A stretch of 64,000 nucleotides of DNA, taken from positions 22,610,451 through 22,674,450 of the forward strand of contig CM052357.1 in assembly GCA_028551475.1 (NCBI GenBank). The letters are read 5' to 3'. Shown piece by piece: positions 41,901 to 59,627 of the stretch (position 1 is its first letter; every line of letters starts with the position of its first letter). The translations under genes and the position numbers were made by a program. The notes below the pieces were generated by a model that was given only the letters and a program-made list of their open reading frames with translations, did not search any database and was not told the DNA's origin. The stretch comes from Casuarina equisetifolia. Taxonomy: Eukaryota; Streptophyta; Magnoliopsida; Fagales; Casuarinaceae.

Positions 41901-44900
41901 TTTATCTGAGCTGCAAGAACGCAAGCCTGAGAATAGCGGGGACCCACCTGTAGGAGAAAATGCACATGATGGTCTGCCACCAGCTCTTGGTTTAAAACAC
42001 TTCACATGATAGTGATTTAAAGTATCTCTTTTTGTTGCTGTCTGCCTCTTATTTTTGTGACTTGAACAATTATAAATAATAGTGACTTTAAGTACCTCAG
42101 TTTGCCTGGCTGCTGTCTGCCCCTGATTTCTGTGCTTTTAACAAGTACTTTTTTCGCTTTTACAAATACCTTTGGTTTACGTTTGAAATCCTTATGATAG
42201 ATTCTTACAATTGGGACTGTTTTCTGCATGAGCACCTTTTCTGTTATTATTAATATTTTGCTTTTTCTCTTTGTTTCTTCTTCTACTTCTTTGCTCTTCC
42301 TTTTCACTTTCTGTTTAACAATTCAGCTTGGTTAGGGCTGGATTGGTCTTATGGCTTAGTTAAGTTGGATAAATGGCTAATTTTGTCCAAAGTAGTTGGT
42401 TTTTCTCTTAAGATGTTCTCCCTAGAAGTTCTCTAGTTGCTATGAATTAAACCACTTTTGACAGAAGAAGAAATCAAGGAATATTTACTTGGGTTTTGTC
42501 ATTGAAATTGGAAAAAAGAAAAGAAAAGAAAAAGAACAGAAAGAATCTACCAAAGCTTGATTTGCAAACAAAAATTATCAAATCATTTGGAGTTGGTGTC
42601 TTTTCAGTTGAATCAATTTTCATGTCATTGTATTAGCATCCCAGAAATGATATCATAAATGGTAGTTTCTTGTCTGGGGCAAAATCTGCTTTCTATTTAA
42701 GACATCTGGAAGGATTTCAGAGATTAAGTGTGCTTGCACGTGAAGTTTCAAAAAATATGTCCCTGTTCAGGTATCTGACCGGCTGGGTGAGGGTGCTGCT
42801 TTACATACAAAATGGGCCAATATTTTGTATGGGTCAATTTGGTTTGTGTGGAAGCAAGTTATTGCAAAATCTGGTCCTGTGTGTTGGGAATACTTCATAA
42901 CCAGAACATTCGTGTCCAGTTTTATGTTCTCATGACAGCACAGAATTTATTATTCAGCATAATAAGTTTGCTAGTTCATTATAGGATGCAAAATCAATGG
43001 CAACTTTCCCAGGGGCAAGTGAAGTTTTTATCTGAATAATTATTTTTCACGTCTATGACAATTTCTTTTCCTGATTATACTGCACAGCATTCATTGCCTG
43101 ATTTTCTTTTGCCCAAATCCATTAAGAAATACAATTTTTTATCTAAACATATGTTAATCTGGTTGGTTGTCTTATGATTTAGATTCTTCGAAGGATGGGA
43201 ATCGCTGGGATTCTGAAGGAGACCATCTGATGGAAGAAGTAAAAGAATTAGGTAGGAGTAAATGGTCGAATGATTTAGATGAAGATGATACAAAAAGAAC
43301 TAGAGAGGTGAAGGGTAATTTAAGTGCTCTCTCTGGGTTGATTCAAGCATATGGCAAAGAAACAAAATCTGTACATTGGGCTGACCAGGTATTTATAGAT
43401 GCTTCATGACATTAGTTTGTCATCTTCAAAGCCTATATTCGTTCTTATATTAGTCTGTCATCTGTACATTGGGCTGACCAGGTATTTATAGATGCTTCAT
43501 AACATTAGTTTGTCATCTTCAAAGCCCATATTCATTCTTGTCCTTCGTTGGATCTTGTTTTTAACTCTCCTCACTGATTTTGATATCTGTTGTTGCTATT
43601 TGATGCTTTTTTTAGGTGTTTGAGAGAATTGAGAAATAGATATGGAAATTTGAAATTTCTTTGATACTGTACCATAGCACATATTTGGACTCTCAAAAGT
43701 GAGTTGCATATTAGTCTGAGGTGGGTTCATTGGTATATAGTTATGCGCCACAATTGAATATAGAAAAATTGCTATCCAATTAGTGTTCTCCTGGATCCAG
43801 TTCCCGATTTGACCAAAATACTAGTGACATGATGCATTTGTGCATGAAATGATTTTTTTATGTCTCCTAAGCTTATAGCTATGCTTACGATGATAAGAAA
43901 AGCATCTTCACCTGCTCCAGTGCACCTACTTACGGTTATCACTTTCTGCCCTTGAATTACCAAGAGGGATTTATGCATTCCTTTTACCTACAGTAATAAG
44001 AGAATAATAAGTGTCTGCAAGTTATGGTGCTCGTAAGTCTTTATGATGTGTATTCCACCGCCTATGGCAAATTAGCAGTCACCACACAATATAATTCCCT
44101 CTGCATTTAAACTGGACATGTGGCAGTTTCGGATAATCATTGTAGATAAGCAATTGAACTCTGTTCTCAAATGGCGTGTAGGTGGGAGATCCTTGTGATT
44201 AAATTTTTACTGATGGTTGGGCCAAGCCTCTTTAAACCGTTACGTGTGGATTCTTTTACAAAATCATATTTTGTGGCTTCAAGATATTTTTGATGGAACT
44301 AAGCACGAGAGATTTCTAAAGGCCCTTTAAGAATATGCCAAGCACGAGGGGTTAGTAAGGGGAAGAATTATTTGAATTAGAGGAGACTCCGTGATTTAGT
44401 TTACGGCTATTTTATGTCTATTGACAAGTGTAACTTTTATTTCCTTCATTTCTTCTTGATGACTTCTAAGTTCTGCAGTTATATATCACACGTGCTTCTT
44501 TGGGCCCCTCCAATATATGGCAATCTGAATAAGTATTGGCTGCCTGTGTCATGCCATCTACATTCTTGATTCTGCTTTTGTTAATCATTCTTTTTGGTAT
44601 AGGGATGATGAAGAGATGTAGGACACTTAGTGGTAGCACCCTTTCTTTCCCTTGAACATTCAAGGTCCAAATAGTTTGACTTTCATCATGCTTTTGAGGT
44701 TGAAAAGTGATTGGCCTTTAGTTTGATCTTTCACATGGTCCTTGTGACTGTGTAATGTGGTGCTCAATACTTGGTCTGACTATTTTGCATTTAGAATGGT
44801 TGCATTTATATTTTTTATCCTATTAAGCTTACCTAGCTTTTTATTGCCACCTTCCTCTCCTCTCCACAGGTTGCCAACACTGGTTTTTCAATTCATGCAG

Positions 44901-45240
44901 CCAAGAAGGCCAATGTATTGTCTTTAGTGATTGGACCAGGCGCTGGATACAACCTGGTTAGTTTGCTTAAGAAGAATCTTTTCTAGACTTGGAACAAATG
45001 TTCTTGCGTTTATTAATCTGTTCCAGTCCCTTGTAACGTTCCGAAATTTGCTCTCAATACTTGCAGAAGTCCAACCCATTACGTGATGAAGAAGTCCGGG
45101 CAGCGACCCCTAATGCTGATGCTTCAAAGAGGCAAAGCATTTTCCAAGAGCGAATATCTGCAGAGCGTGAATCATTTAAAGCAGTTTTTGAGAGGAGGCG
45201 ACAGCGGATCGGCGGCGTTGGTTTGGAGGAGGAACAGTAA
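35977..45240 (+). CDS. YLPM1-like protein with P-loop kinase domain
   Basis: Plant homologue of YLP-motif protein 1 (ZAP3), a nuclear protein with a C-terminal T4 polynucleotide-kinase-like ATPase domain. Its biochemical role in plants is not established. Thirteen exons: 35977-37440, 37561-37702, 37893-38005, 38090-38191, 39253-39322, 39905-39960, 40887-40937, 41374-41478, 41725-41769, 41863-41971, 43183-43388, 44870-44956, 45067-45240; 907 residues. Residues 1-488 (one exon) are low-complexity Pro/Gln/Ser/Gly-rich and begin MDHHHQQQW. The NTPase part has LRGLPGSGKS (Walker A, 533-540), MDDYF and VDDRN, then YEVYILEAPYKDP, all typical of this family. An acidic linker leads to a conserved tail (SVHWADQV, GPGAGYNL, ending in an Arg/Glu-rich helix). 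The upstream in-frame stretch before 35977 lacks an ATG, so this start is preferred. Confidence 0.9.
43367..43539 (+). repeat. 93-bp-period tandem duplication across the exon 11 donor of the YLPM1-like gene
   Basis: Positions 43367-43446 and 43460-43539 match over about 80 bases with three mismatches. The unit contains the last codons of exon 11 (GTACATTGGGCTGACCAG), the GTATTT donor and about 55 bases of intron. The second copy therefore carries an exact second donor inside the intron. The first donor (after 43388) gives the conserved protein. Using the second would add an in-frame TGA. Confidence 0.9.
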
Positions 45241-45731
45241 TCAAAAGATTTCCTCCTCCTCTTCATCATCATCGTTATCATTATTTTTAAATGTACGAGA
45301 GGGTCAATGTTCATATTCCGGAGGATCCAAAGGGGTTGTTGTAATTGCACCATCGGGATGGGGATAGTTTTGTTCTGCTTCATGCACGTATGTTGTAAAG
45401 ATTGTACAGCATATGTACTCTTATAAGCTTTGGTTTATGGGCTTGGAATGTGTCCCATTTGGACCTTTCATGGCTGCTTACAACCACCACAAATGAACTG
45501 CTTCCAGTGTTGAACAGTAATTGCCCGGCTCGTTATGGCTGTCGATATCTTCCGCCAGTTCCTACTTTTAACAATATAACGAATTTTTAATATTTTGTCT
45601 AGCGTTTTATTAATATATATATATATATATATATTGATGTTCACCCTCTCTATGCATACCCAAGCCATAATACATTGACGTTATCCACTGCGCGAGTTCC
45701 AACCATCAGCTCTCGCTTTCTTTCTGCTCCG
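45241..45731 (+). other. Spacer between the YLPM1-like gene and ICS, with (TA)n microsatellite
   Basis: This 490-base gap must hold the upstream gene's 3'-UTR and the ICS promoter. A (TA)n run at about 45612-45635 lies roughly 100 bases before the ICS start codon and could double as a TATA region. Confidence 0.5.
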
Positions 45732-50836
<5,105 letters not shown>

Positions 50837-52137
50837 CTTGAGGAATATAAACCCAAGGTAGTTTTTTTCACTTATTTTTCCTAAAGCAAACCTCAAAATT
50901 GACTATGGTTTTTCAATTTTTCCAGGTTGATGGTTGCTGCTAGGGCACTTCCGCTGCTGTCTTGAGTTCTGATTTGCTTTCAAAAGAAAAGGAAAATTTC
51001 GGGAGAATTTATACCAACAGAAGCAACAGGATATGTACGTTATTCAAATATTCCAGGGGAAGTGGGTCGCGACTTCCTCCATTCTGCCATCATAGATGTT
51101 TTGAGACATAACCTCAGCACCATGCAGCTTTCAGAGGATTAGTAGTCACGGAAATATTTGTTTCCGAATCATCGGTTCCATTATTTGATGGTCCCTTCAG
51201 TAATATATATTTTCATTCGGTGCTTTGACTGTGTTAACATCTACATGTCTGGGGAAGTCAATTAAAATTTTCAATTTCTTGAGTTCGTAAGAACAGAGAG
51301 ATGCCATAAGCAATGTGGGAATGGAAAAACGGTTCTATCTTCTTTCAATTGATTCTTATTTTGAGTACTCTTTGTATCTTATTTTGCTTCAGTATACTAC
51401 CTTAAGCTGTATTCCAGATTGAAGTTGTAAGACCAAGAAGTTTTCTGTCGTTGGCTGGTTTTAATCATCTTTCCATATTGGCTTATACAGAATTTTACTT
51501 CAACATCTTTGCTAATCTACTGCATTCTGTCTCTAGATATAGACTTTTTGGAGAAAATGGAACTTCTAAGTGAAGAGGTAATATAAATGTTGTAATTCTC
51601 ATTTCAGTTTTTTGGAATATCTCATATTACTAATAACCCATGGTAGAATCCTCTTCAAAATGAAAGACATACCTATATCTTTACAAGTTGGTTTTAAAGA
51701 AGGAAATAAACATTTTAAGTGGTATCAATGTTCATAGTTTGGATAAATAAAATTCTTTTATGATTCATGATTTAGATGCAACACCTTCTCGCTAATATCA
51801 CTTATCCAGCCTGCAACTTTATCTTTCGGTAATTGTCAGGAAAAGAGGGGTGGTGTTGGAATGTGTTATTTCTTACAGTCTACTAATAATTGAATCGAAG
51901 ATCTTAATAGCAGCATAGAACTCGTATTAGAAAAGTATTATTTTCCTAGAGAAAAATGCAGACCTACCCCATAAAATATTTCCTTTGATTTCCAGTACAC
52001 TCATTATTTGTTCTCTCATCTCATACCCAAAATAGAAACTACATAAACGTTTAAAGTGATTATGCTATGTCCCTTTCTCTTTGTTCTACCGCTGCAACCT
52101 CTGCTTTAACAGCAGGGTTCGGTTTGAACTCCTTATC
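50837..52137. other. Convergent spacer between ICS and pectate lyase
   Basis: ICS 3'-UTR followed by the pectate lyase 3' flank. No other gene seen. Confidence 0.55.
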
Positions 52138-55066
52138 TTAACATGGCTTATGCTCGATGCAGTGAAGAGCACCAGCAAATCGTGTGAGCCGTCTCACAAA
52201 CGTCCCTGGCTTTGGGGTGATCATATCCTTCTTGTGCATCCGACTAATTTGGCTTCCAGATTGGACAAAGAAGGCTCCATTCATCATCAAATCCTCCTCT
52301 GACCTCCAATTCCATGTCCTCCACTCGCTCTCTGTTGCATAGTCCCTCTTTGTCACCTACGCCATCCACATGTAAAACATTATTGTTTTGATCATTTAAC
52401 ATGTCCAATATATTCTGTGTATGTGCCGTATATTGATTTTCATGACAAAAACTAAAAAGGCTTTTGTTAGAGATATCATATTGGAAAAGTGTTGAAAATG
52501 ATGTGTCCAACATTGCTTAAATCTTAAAGAGGAAATGGGTTTCCTAACAACGTATTAGAGCTTAGGTTTTAAGTGATGGATCTCTATATTTATGGGTGAA
52601 GATCCTTATAAGAAATGTTTCCTCAAGTTTAGGGTGAGGGAGTGTACTGAAAATCGTCTCTTAAATTATATCCTGATTTTTCTTTTAAAATAAAAGACAT
52701 ATCTCTTTCTAACAAGATGATTTTTATGAAGAAAATAAACTTTATACCAAAATGAAAAATCCTAGGTCTTTGTCTTCCTAAAATTCTGCAATTTTTGTGC
52801 CTGTATTTAGGAATGCATACCTCCTTTGAAGCTGCATTCGGGGGAGCTATGAACCGATTACCCTGGCTGAGAATGGTGGGTTCTTGGCTACCACCAATGG
52901 CATACATGATCCAATGAGTGTAGTCGTTGTTGACAACATGGACAAACCCAAATCGGCATCTTGGCATCCTTTGCACCAAACCCTGACCGAAGTGATTAAA
53001 AGCAATGGTTATCTGCATGACTCTATCAGCCGTCAATGTATTGCTTGCACCAAACAACATCACCTGCATACATACATTAATAAACTCATTACCATTCTAA
53101 ATCATTGAGAAAATGCATATCCCTCAAGTTGGAAGTTGAATATGTTAGAAGACTCATTTCCTTCCTTAAAACTTATTGTTAAGAGAGAAAAACATCTTTG
53201 TATACAAGAAGTACACTAGATCAAGATATTAATAATTTGAAACACATTATTCTTTTAACATGTGGACATGGGAAAGACTTTTTATGGGGATTTGAGCCAC
53301 AAATGACGGAGTACCATACTTGAAACCTGAGCTAGAATATTATATTAAAATGTTTACTTTTTTTTTTTTCTTAAAATTAGTTATTAAGAGATGAGAACAT
53401 CCTCATAATAAAAAACATCAAACCATAATATTATTAATACAAGACACGTCATAACTTCAACTTTACCGATATACCTCATTATGCTTGGTGAAGTGGCAAT
53501 TGGAGATGGTAATTGCAGTGGATCCTTGTATGACATCGATTAAACCATCTTGGCAATTTGACATGGAGATGTGGTCAATCCAAACATTTGTGGATCCATA
53601 AATGGAGATTCCGTCACCATCACTTTGCGTGCGATAGCCATAGTGGTCAACTGCGTCTCTTATTAGGCCACCACCCCCTGCTTTTATATCATGGATGTGA
53701 AGGCCATGGATGATCACATTTTTCACATATTGAAGGGAGATTTGAGCGCCATTGCAGATGTGAACAATAGCTCCACGGCCGTCGATTGTCTTGTGGCTTG
53801 TCACCAAAAGCTCTTCAGACAGCCTGATCACCATGTCATGTGCAAATATGATCCAGAGTGGCTCCGACTGGACCACTGCATGGCGTAGTGTTCCTGGTTT
53901 GGGGCTCACCAAGTCATTGTCTGATGCATCTGTGACCACATAGATTTTCCCGGCCTTACCGCCGGTTGTGTGACGTCCAAAGCCTATGACACAATCGGCT
54001 AGCCTCTTTCGGTGCGTACTCCAGTTTTTATGGCATCTCCAGCATCGATCAATCGGGTTCGTAGCCTTACACGAGGTCTCTCTAACTAAACTTCTCCTTG
54101 TGCTATTCAAACCGTCCAGGGTCCTGCATGGAAGGTGCGGTTGCCAACAAACTAATTATCATTACGTCCATGATGAGTATGACATAAGAAGGACAGGTGC
54201 CAAATAAACCGTTGGAATATTCCAGATTACTTACAAGTTATAGAGTTCTTCTTATATGAACAAATTGTTTACTCTTTACAAGCTAATTTTAAAAAGAAAG
54301 TAAACTTTAATATGATATTAGAACTTATATTTTAAGTGAAGGAGATCTCGTTATAGTCTATGATTAAAGTGCATGGCCTTTTTCTTGTGAGCGGTAAAAT
54401 TTTATCAATTAGGAGTATGAACTTATAAATTGTAATAAATACTTGCAAGAGTTATGAAATCTTCAAATACTATTTTTGAGCCTAGGTGATAGATGATTAG
54501 TTGAACAATGTTGTATCAAAGACCTTATAATATATTTAATACATTACATTCCATTTAAAAAGAAAAAAAAATTAACCTAATGGTAGTTGGAAAGGAAGTG
54601 TTGAAATACTTTATATTTGCAACCTCCTTTGCAATCCATTATAAATGAACAAATTATCATTTTTCTTATAAGTTAATTTTAAGAAGGAAATGGACTTTCT
54701 AACATAAACAAAAAACAAGGAGAAAGATCTGACAATACAATCCCTAGAAAACCATTTTGTTTTGCTTTTCATGTAAACATATTTGCATGTCATAAAATAT
54801 TGTGATCACAAACTAAATTACCACATTAATGCACAACACGTCAAGCGGTTGTCATGTAATCGAAAATAGTCTTACTTCTGGACTTGGTCGTTGAAGTGGT
54901 CGGTGACATTCTCAGGATGTCGCTGGTAGGCGCTCACAGCAGCGTTCCTAGCTTCTTGAGCTCGCCGCTGCCACACCACATCGAAATCGGCAATGTTAGC
55001 CCTCAGGGTTGAAAACATTGCAACAAAAGCGAGGAAAATTAGCCATCCAAGCTTAATAGCTTCCAT
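52138..55066 (-). CDS. Pectate lyase (polysaccharide lyase family 1), secreted
   Basis: Cleaves de-esterified pectin by calcium-dependent beta-elimination in the cell wall. Four exons (minus): 54876-55066, 53475-54123, 52821-53063 and 52138-52356; 433 residues. It begins with a signal peptide ([18 protein letters not shown]). Next comes the plant-specific Pec_lyase_N region ([23 protein letters not shown]), the Cys-rich [32 protein letters not shown], and the parallel beta-helix core with [37 protein letters not shown] and the catalytic-Arg motif RMPRCRFG, then VVNNDYTHW. It ends with TPKPGTFV and a short Cys-containing tail. Unusual details are Ile where WIDHN is usual and a Gly run (AGGGG) after IHDI. 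Both are close to the calcium/substrate face but do not remove the main acidic ligands. Frame is intact throughout. Confidence 0.94.
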
Positions 55067-55593
55067 TGCAGTCTCTCTTTCACCTTCACCTTTTCCCTTC
55101 TCTTACTTTTCCTTCACCCTTTGCATGAAATTTTAGCCGCTTTCAGAATGCAACGAGGAAGTTGAGATGGTTCTTTGGCTTTGTGTCTCTAGGCGAGATC
55201 AAAAGTTTCAAAAGGACTATGCATGGGCGCCACTAAAATACTAGGACCAGAAATCTAAACGAAGAAAAGAAAGAAAATGAGACGTAGGGAGGGAAGAGAG
55301 GAGGGCCACGCATAAGGGTCATGTTTTTAGTCTATTTGATTTCCTCTTCACATTTTATAACAAATGAATTCAATCTGTGAATTCTCAGCGACCCAAAAGA
55401 GCATTGAAACCAACGAGAAGCAGAAAGTAAGCGTTTGACAAGTAAGAAATCTTTATGTATTCGATAAAAAACAATACATGATAAGAAAATTATTTGTAGA
55501 CCTAAGCCAAGCTTTTCAGAAAGGAACGAATTTTTTTTTTACATTAAATTGATGAGTAAAGATGGATTGTTGCTGATGGATGTCAGACAAGGT
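55067..55593 (-). promoter_or_regulatory. Proximal 5' flank of the pectate lyase gene
   Basis: The about 530 bases left between the pectate lyase ATG and the copia element. They contain the leader and presumably the core promoter, though no single TATA box is compelling. Confidence 0.4.
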
Positions 55594-55835
55594 TGTCACA
55601 AACTAAGGAAGAGTGAAAGCATGAGAGTTTTGGAAAAGGTATATTGCTTTTCTTGAGAAAAGATGTACAGGACACGTTCCTTTAATAATAAGGAAACGCA
55701 CCAAATAAAGAAATAATACAAGAAAAAAAAGAATATTCACGTTGCTAATTATAAAAACAATACCTAAAGTGGATAACTTTAAAAAGAAAAATATATCTGG
55801 CTAATATGGGAAAATATACATGCATATCTCCAACA
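55594..55835 (-). repeat. 3' LTR of the copia element
   Basis: Identical in length to the other LTR. Because the element is on the minus strand this copy is the 3' LTR, and it faces the pectate lyase gene about 530 bases away in the same orientation. Confidence 0.95.
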
Positions 55836-55848
55836 CTCCCCCTCAAGC
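55836..55848 (-). other. Polypurine tract of the copia element
   Basis: GCTTGAGGGGGAG on the element strand, directly against the 3' LTR; the plus-strand DNA primer site. Confidence 0.85.
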
Positions 55849-57327
55849 TGGTGGTTTTGGTGGTTTATAAACGTCAAACACACCTAGCTTGCTTAATAGA
55901 TATGCATGTTGTCTGTGGCAAAGCGCTTTGGTAAAAATATCTGCAGGTTGCTCTATAGTTCGAATTTCCTTGGTTCGAATGACACTTTCATGTATCTTAT
56001 CTCTGGTAAAATGGCAATCAACTTCAATATGTTTCGTCCGTTCATGAACCATAGGATTTGCTGCAAGTTTAAGAGCGGCGTCATTGTCACAGAACAGAAG
56101 AGTGGGTCCTTTTACGTGAACACCGAAATCCCGAAGAAGACCTCTTAACCAAATAACTTCACAAGTAGTTTTGGCCATAGCTCGATACTCAGATTCAGCA
56201 GAGGACAAGGAAACAGTGGATTGTTTCTTTGTTTTCCATGATAATAAAGAATCTCCAAATTTAATGCAGAATCCAGTAGTCGATCGCCTACTCATGGGAC
56301 AAGTGGCGTAATCCGTGTCACAGTATGCGGTCATTTCCATGTTGCAACGTCGAGAGAGAAGAATTCCCAATCCAGGACATCCTTTTAAATATTTCACAAC
56401 TTTCAAGGCTGCATTCATGTGAGATTGTTTGGGTTGATGCATGAACTGACTGAGAATCTGTACTGAGTAGCAAATATCAGGTCGGGTCATTGTGAGATAG
56501 ATAAATTTTCCAACCAGTCTTTGATAGCTTGAAAGATCCTTAAGCGGAGGGTCCGCATCGAGTGGTGAGACGCCAACATCATATTCAGGTGTGGTGAGAT
56601 TCAAATTTTGTTCAAAAGGAATGATAGCAGGTTTGCATCCAGATAAACCAGCATCTGATATGATCTCCAAAACAAACTTACGTTGGCTAAGACAAATACC
56701 CTTGTCGGAACGGGCAATTTCGATGCCTAAATAATATTTGGGCGGTCCCAAATCCTTAATCCGAAAAGTGGAATGTAAAAACTTCTTGAAGCGTTCAATA
56801 GCAAGAATGTCGTTGCCCATGATCAAAATATCATCAACATAAATCAACAAGTAGATGGAGGAGATACCTTTGTGCCAGGTAAAGAGAGCATAATCATGAC
56901 GGGATTGTCGAAAATGGGCAGCTGTGAGTGCAGAGGTGAATTTGGCATACCATTGGCGAGAAGCTTGTTTAAGGCCGTAAAGGGATTTGCGGAGACGACA
57001 AACCCTAGACTCCCCCTGTCTCCGTAAACCCGAAGGAAGCTCCATATAGATTTCCTCATCCAAATCACCATGAAGGAAGGCATTATGAACATCCATCTGA
57101 TGGAGAGACCAGTCACGAAAGGCAGCAATGGCTAGAAAAGTACGGACAGTGCCTTCTTTAGCCACAGGAGAGAAAGTGTCCTGATAGTCGAAGCCCTCCT
57201 GTTGAGTGTAACCTTTGGCCACAAGACGAGCCTTATAACGTTCGATAGAGCCATCAGCCTTATACTTGATCTTATAGACCCATTTGCAGCCAATGGGTCG
57301 CCGATGAGAGGGCCGAGGGACCACATC
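55843..57327 (-). CDS. copia reverse transcriptase / RNase H
   Basis: About 494 residues, intact to its natural stop next to the polypurine tract. RT motifs are GCKWVYKIKYKADGSI, RLVAKGYTQQEGFDY, QMDVHNAFLHGDL, KSLYGLKQA and the catalytic YVDDILI. RNase H shows AYCDTDYA, TGFCIKFGDSLLSWKTKKQ, SSAESEYRAM, WLRGLL and DNDAALKLAANP. There is no ATG of its own because it is the C-terminal part of the polyprotein. Confidence 0.93.
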   Translation of the reverse strand, partial: DVVPRPSHRRPIGCKWVYKIKYKADGSIERYKARLVAKGYTQQEGFDYQDTFSPVAKEGTVRTFLAIAAFRDWSLHQMDVHNAFLHGDLDEEIYMELPSGLRRQGESRVCRLRKSLYGLKQASRQWYAKFTSALTAAHFRQSRHDYALFTWHKGISSIYLLIYVDDILIMGNDILAIERFKKFLHSTFRIKDLGPPKYYLGIEIARSDKGICLSQRKFVLEIISDAGLSGCKPAIIPFEQNLNLTTPEYDVGVSPLDADPPLKDLSSYQRLVGKFIYLTMTRPDICYSVQILSQFMHQPKQSHMNAALKVVKYLKGCPGLGILLSRRCNMEMTAYCDTDYATCPMSRRSTTGFCIKFGDSLLSWKTKKQSTVSLSSAESEYRAMAKTTCEVIWLRGLLRDFGVHVKGPTLLFCDNDAALKLAANPMVHERTKHIEVDCHFTRDKIHESVIRTKEIRTIEQPADIFTKALCHRQHAYLLSKLGVFDVYKPPKPPA

Positions 57328-58470
57328 CTAGGTGCGATTATCAGCAAGGGCACGAAGTTCATCCGCCATGGCCTTTTGCCATTTGGGATCTTTAACAGCC
57401 TGATGATAATAATAAGGTTCCACGTCGGCAGAAATGCGACTAATACAGCAAAGGTGGTCAGGAGAGAGGCGAGCAAGGCTAAGGTAGTGGGAAATAGGGT
57501 AGGAGGTGCTGGGCGAGGATACAGAGGAGCAAAGGTAGTCCTGCGTCCAAGTAGGGGGCCGAGTGGGACGCCCAGAGCGACGAGGGACAACAGGAGGAGA
57601 GGAAGGAGGTGGTGAGGGAGGGTGGTAGGGAATAATGGCCAAAGAGTCATCAGAAGCAGAAGGGGTGGGGGATGTGTCTAGAGGGGTAGGAGGGGTGGGT
57701 GCATAGCTGAGGGAGAGAAGAGGAGAGGGGCAGGGATTAGGAGGTGAAGCAGGGGGGATAGGAGGGGGAGGGGAGGGTAGGAGGGGTGGCAATAATAGGG
57801 GGGCTGAGACATCATCCTCAAATAAGAAAGGCCGAGATCCGAGGGAGGAGTCGGAGGGGCCATCCGGAGGAGACGAAGTGGCAAAAGGAAAGACATCCTC
57901 ATGGAAAGTAACGTCTCTGCTGATAAAGAAGAGACCAGTAGAGGGATCATAGACACGATAACCCTTCTGTAAGGGGGGGTACCCCATAAAAACACAACGC
58001 GTGGCACGGGGACCAAGTTTGTCCCGAGGTCCGACGGTGGTGGCAAAGCAGAGACAGCCAAAGACACGAAGATGAGCAGTGTCGGGTGGCTTCCCAAAGA
58101 GGAGATCAAAGGGAGTCTTACCAGCAAGTACCCGAGAAGGCATGCGATTGATTAGGTAGGCAGCAGTGATCACACAATCGCCCCAAAAAATATCAAGAAT
58201 GGAGGCTTGATATTTTAGAGCGCGAGCGACCTCGAGAAGGTGACGATGTTTGCGCTCAACAACCCTATTTTGTTGAGGGGTGTAAGTGCAAGAACTTTCA
58301 TGGAGAATGCCATGGGATGAGAAGAATGAGGCACAAGCATGATTAAAAAAATCACGGGCGTTATCAGTGCGAACACGTTGGACAAAAGTATGAAATTGTG
58401 TGGCAATAAGGGTAAAAAACGGGTGAGATGAGGTAAGACTTGGGTTTTGGATTGCATGAGGAAAACCCAT
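57328..58470 (-). pseudogene. copia integrase core and C-terminus
   Basis: Carries the second catalytic Asp (VRTDNARDF), the Glu motif (NRVVERKHRHLLEVARAL), and the GKTPFDLLFGKPP and GYRVYDPST motifs of copia integrase. A Pro/Ser-rich linker follows and leads to the start of RT. It ends at a TAG (57328-57330) that falls where the family has a coding residue, and the next frame continues without shift. Confidence 0.85.
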
Positions 58471-59627
58471 GTAGCGCGAGAGAAATCATCAACAAGGGTG
58501 AGGAAAAAACGAGACCCATCACGATGGGGGGTGTGATAGGGGCCCCAAATGTCAAGATGAATGAGGGAAAAAATGGAAGAGGCACGAGAGGTGCTAGAGG
58601 GGAAAGGTTGGCGAGATTGTTTTGCCAACGAACAAATGGGACATGTTGGGAGTGGGAACGAGGCACTATGGCCTAAACGTTGGTGGAGAATATTATTATT
58701 ATTCGGAAAATTGGCATTACAAAAGGTGTCCCGAATGGGAGAATTACAAGCAGATAAAACAGAATTAATTGGAACCCAAAAATAAAGGCCTTGTTGGACG
58801 CTACCCAAGCCCATCAGTTTGCCAGTCGAACGAGCCTGGAAAAAACACAAGTTGGAATCAAGAATAAGGCGACAATCATTTGTGTTACAAACTTTGGAAA
58901 CAGAAATGAGGTTGAAATGAAAAGTAGGGACAAAAAGGACATTGTGTAGGGTGACACAATTACTAAGGTGGACATCACCAATATCAGTGACAGAGGTCAG
59001 AGTTCCATTCGGAAGACGAACGGACAGAGATCGGTGATGGGGATAAATTTTGGAAAAATATTTTTTGTCGCAAATAATGTGATCACTGGCACCCGAATCA
59101 ATAATCCATGCAGTTGGAGATAAGGAGCTGGAAAAACAAAAAGAAGTACCTGCAAAATTGGCAATTTTGTCAGGAGTTCCATGTTGATTGAAAGCCTGCA
59201 TAATCTGTTGAAGTTGGGCATCAGTGAGCTGAGAATTGGACCCATCTGGAACAGAAACAGCGTTAGATGTCACATTTTTGTCCAATTTTTCTTTATCAGC
59301 TGGTTTCCCGTGCAATTTCCAGCATCGATCTTTAGTGTGATTTGTTCGTTTGCAATAATCACAATAAAGATTATTTGGACCGTTGGATCGGCCGCGGGAA
59401 CCATTTGAACCGTTGGATCGGCGAGAAGCGGGCGAAGAGCGCTGGCCGTTAGATTGGCAGACTGCAGGTGCAGTGGTTGCGCGGTGCGGGCCGTCTGATG
59501 AGCGCGCGGGGTCAAAAGAATAATGGCCGTCAGATGCGACTAGCGCATCTGAGCTGTCCGTGCTGAGAGAGGGTTGGAGGGGTTGAAGCGATTCGGTCTC
59601 AGAAAACCCTAGAGCTGAATTAGTGCT
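58215..59627 (-). pseudogene. copia zinc knuckle, protease and integrase N-terminus
   Basis: Directly after the TAG the gag frame continues with no ATG. It carries a CCHC knuckle CDYCKRTNHTKDRC, then the aspartic protease motif IIDSGASDH, an integrase HHCC remnant (HQRLGH, CPIC) and the first catalytic Asp in LIHLDIWGPY. The spacing between the HH and CC pairs is only about eight residues, much shorter than the usual 20-30, suggesting an in-frame loss. The frame is lost near 58414-58419 at a homopolymer run, where integrase continues in another frame. Confidence 0.8.

Noticed and set aside
57202-57615. Plus-strand frames over the copia element
   Set aside because: Antisense shadows of gag/pol in GC-rich, Pro-coding sequence.
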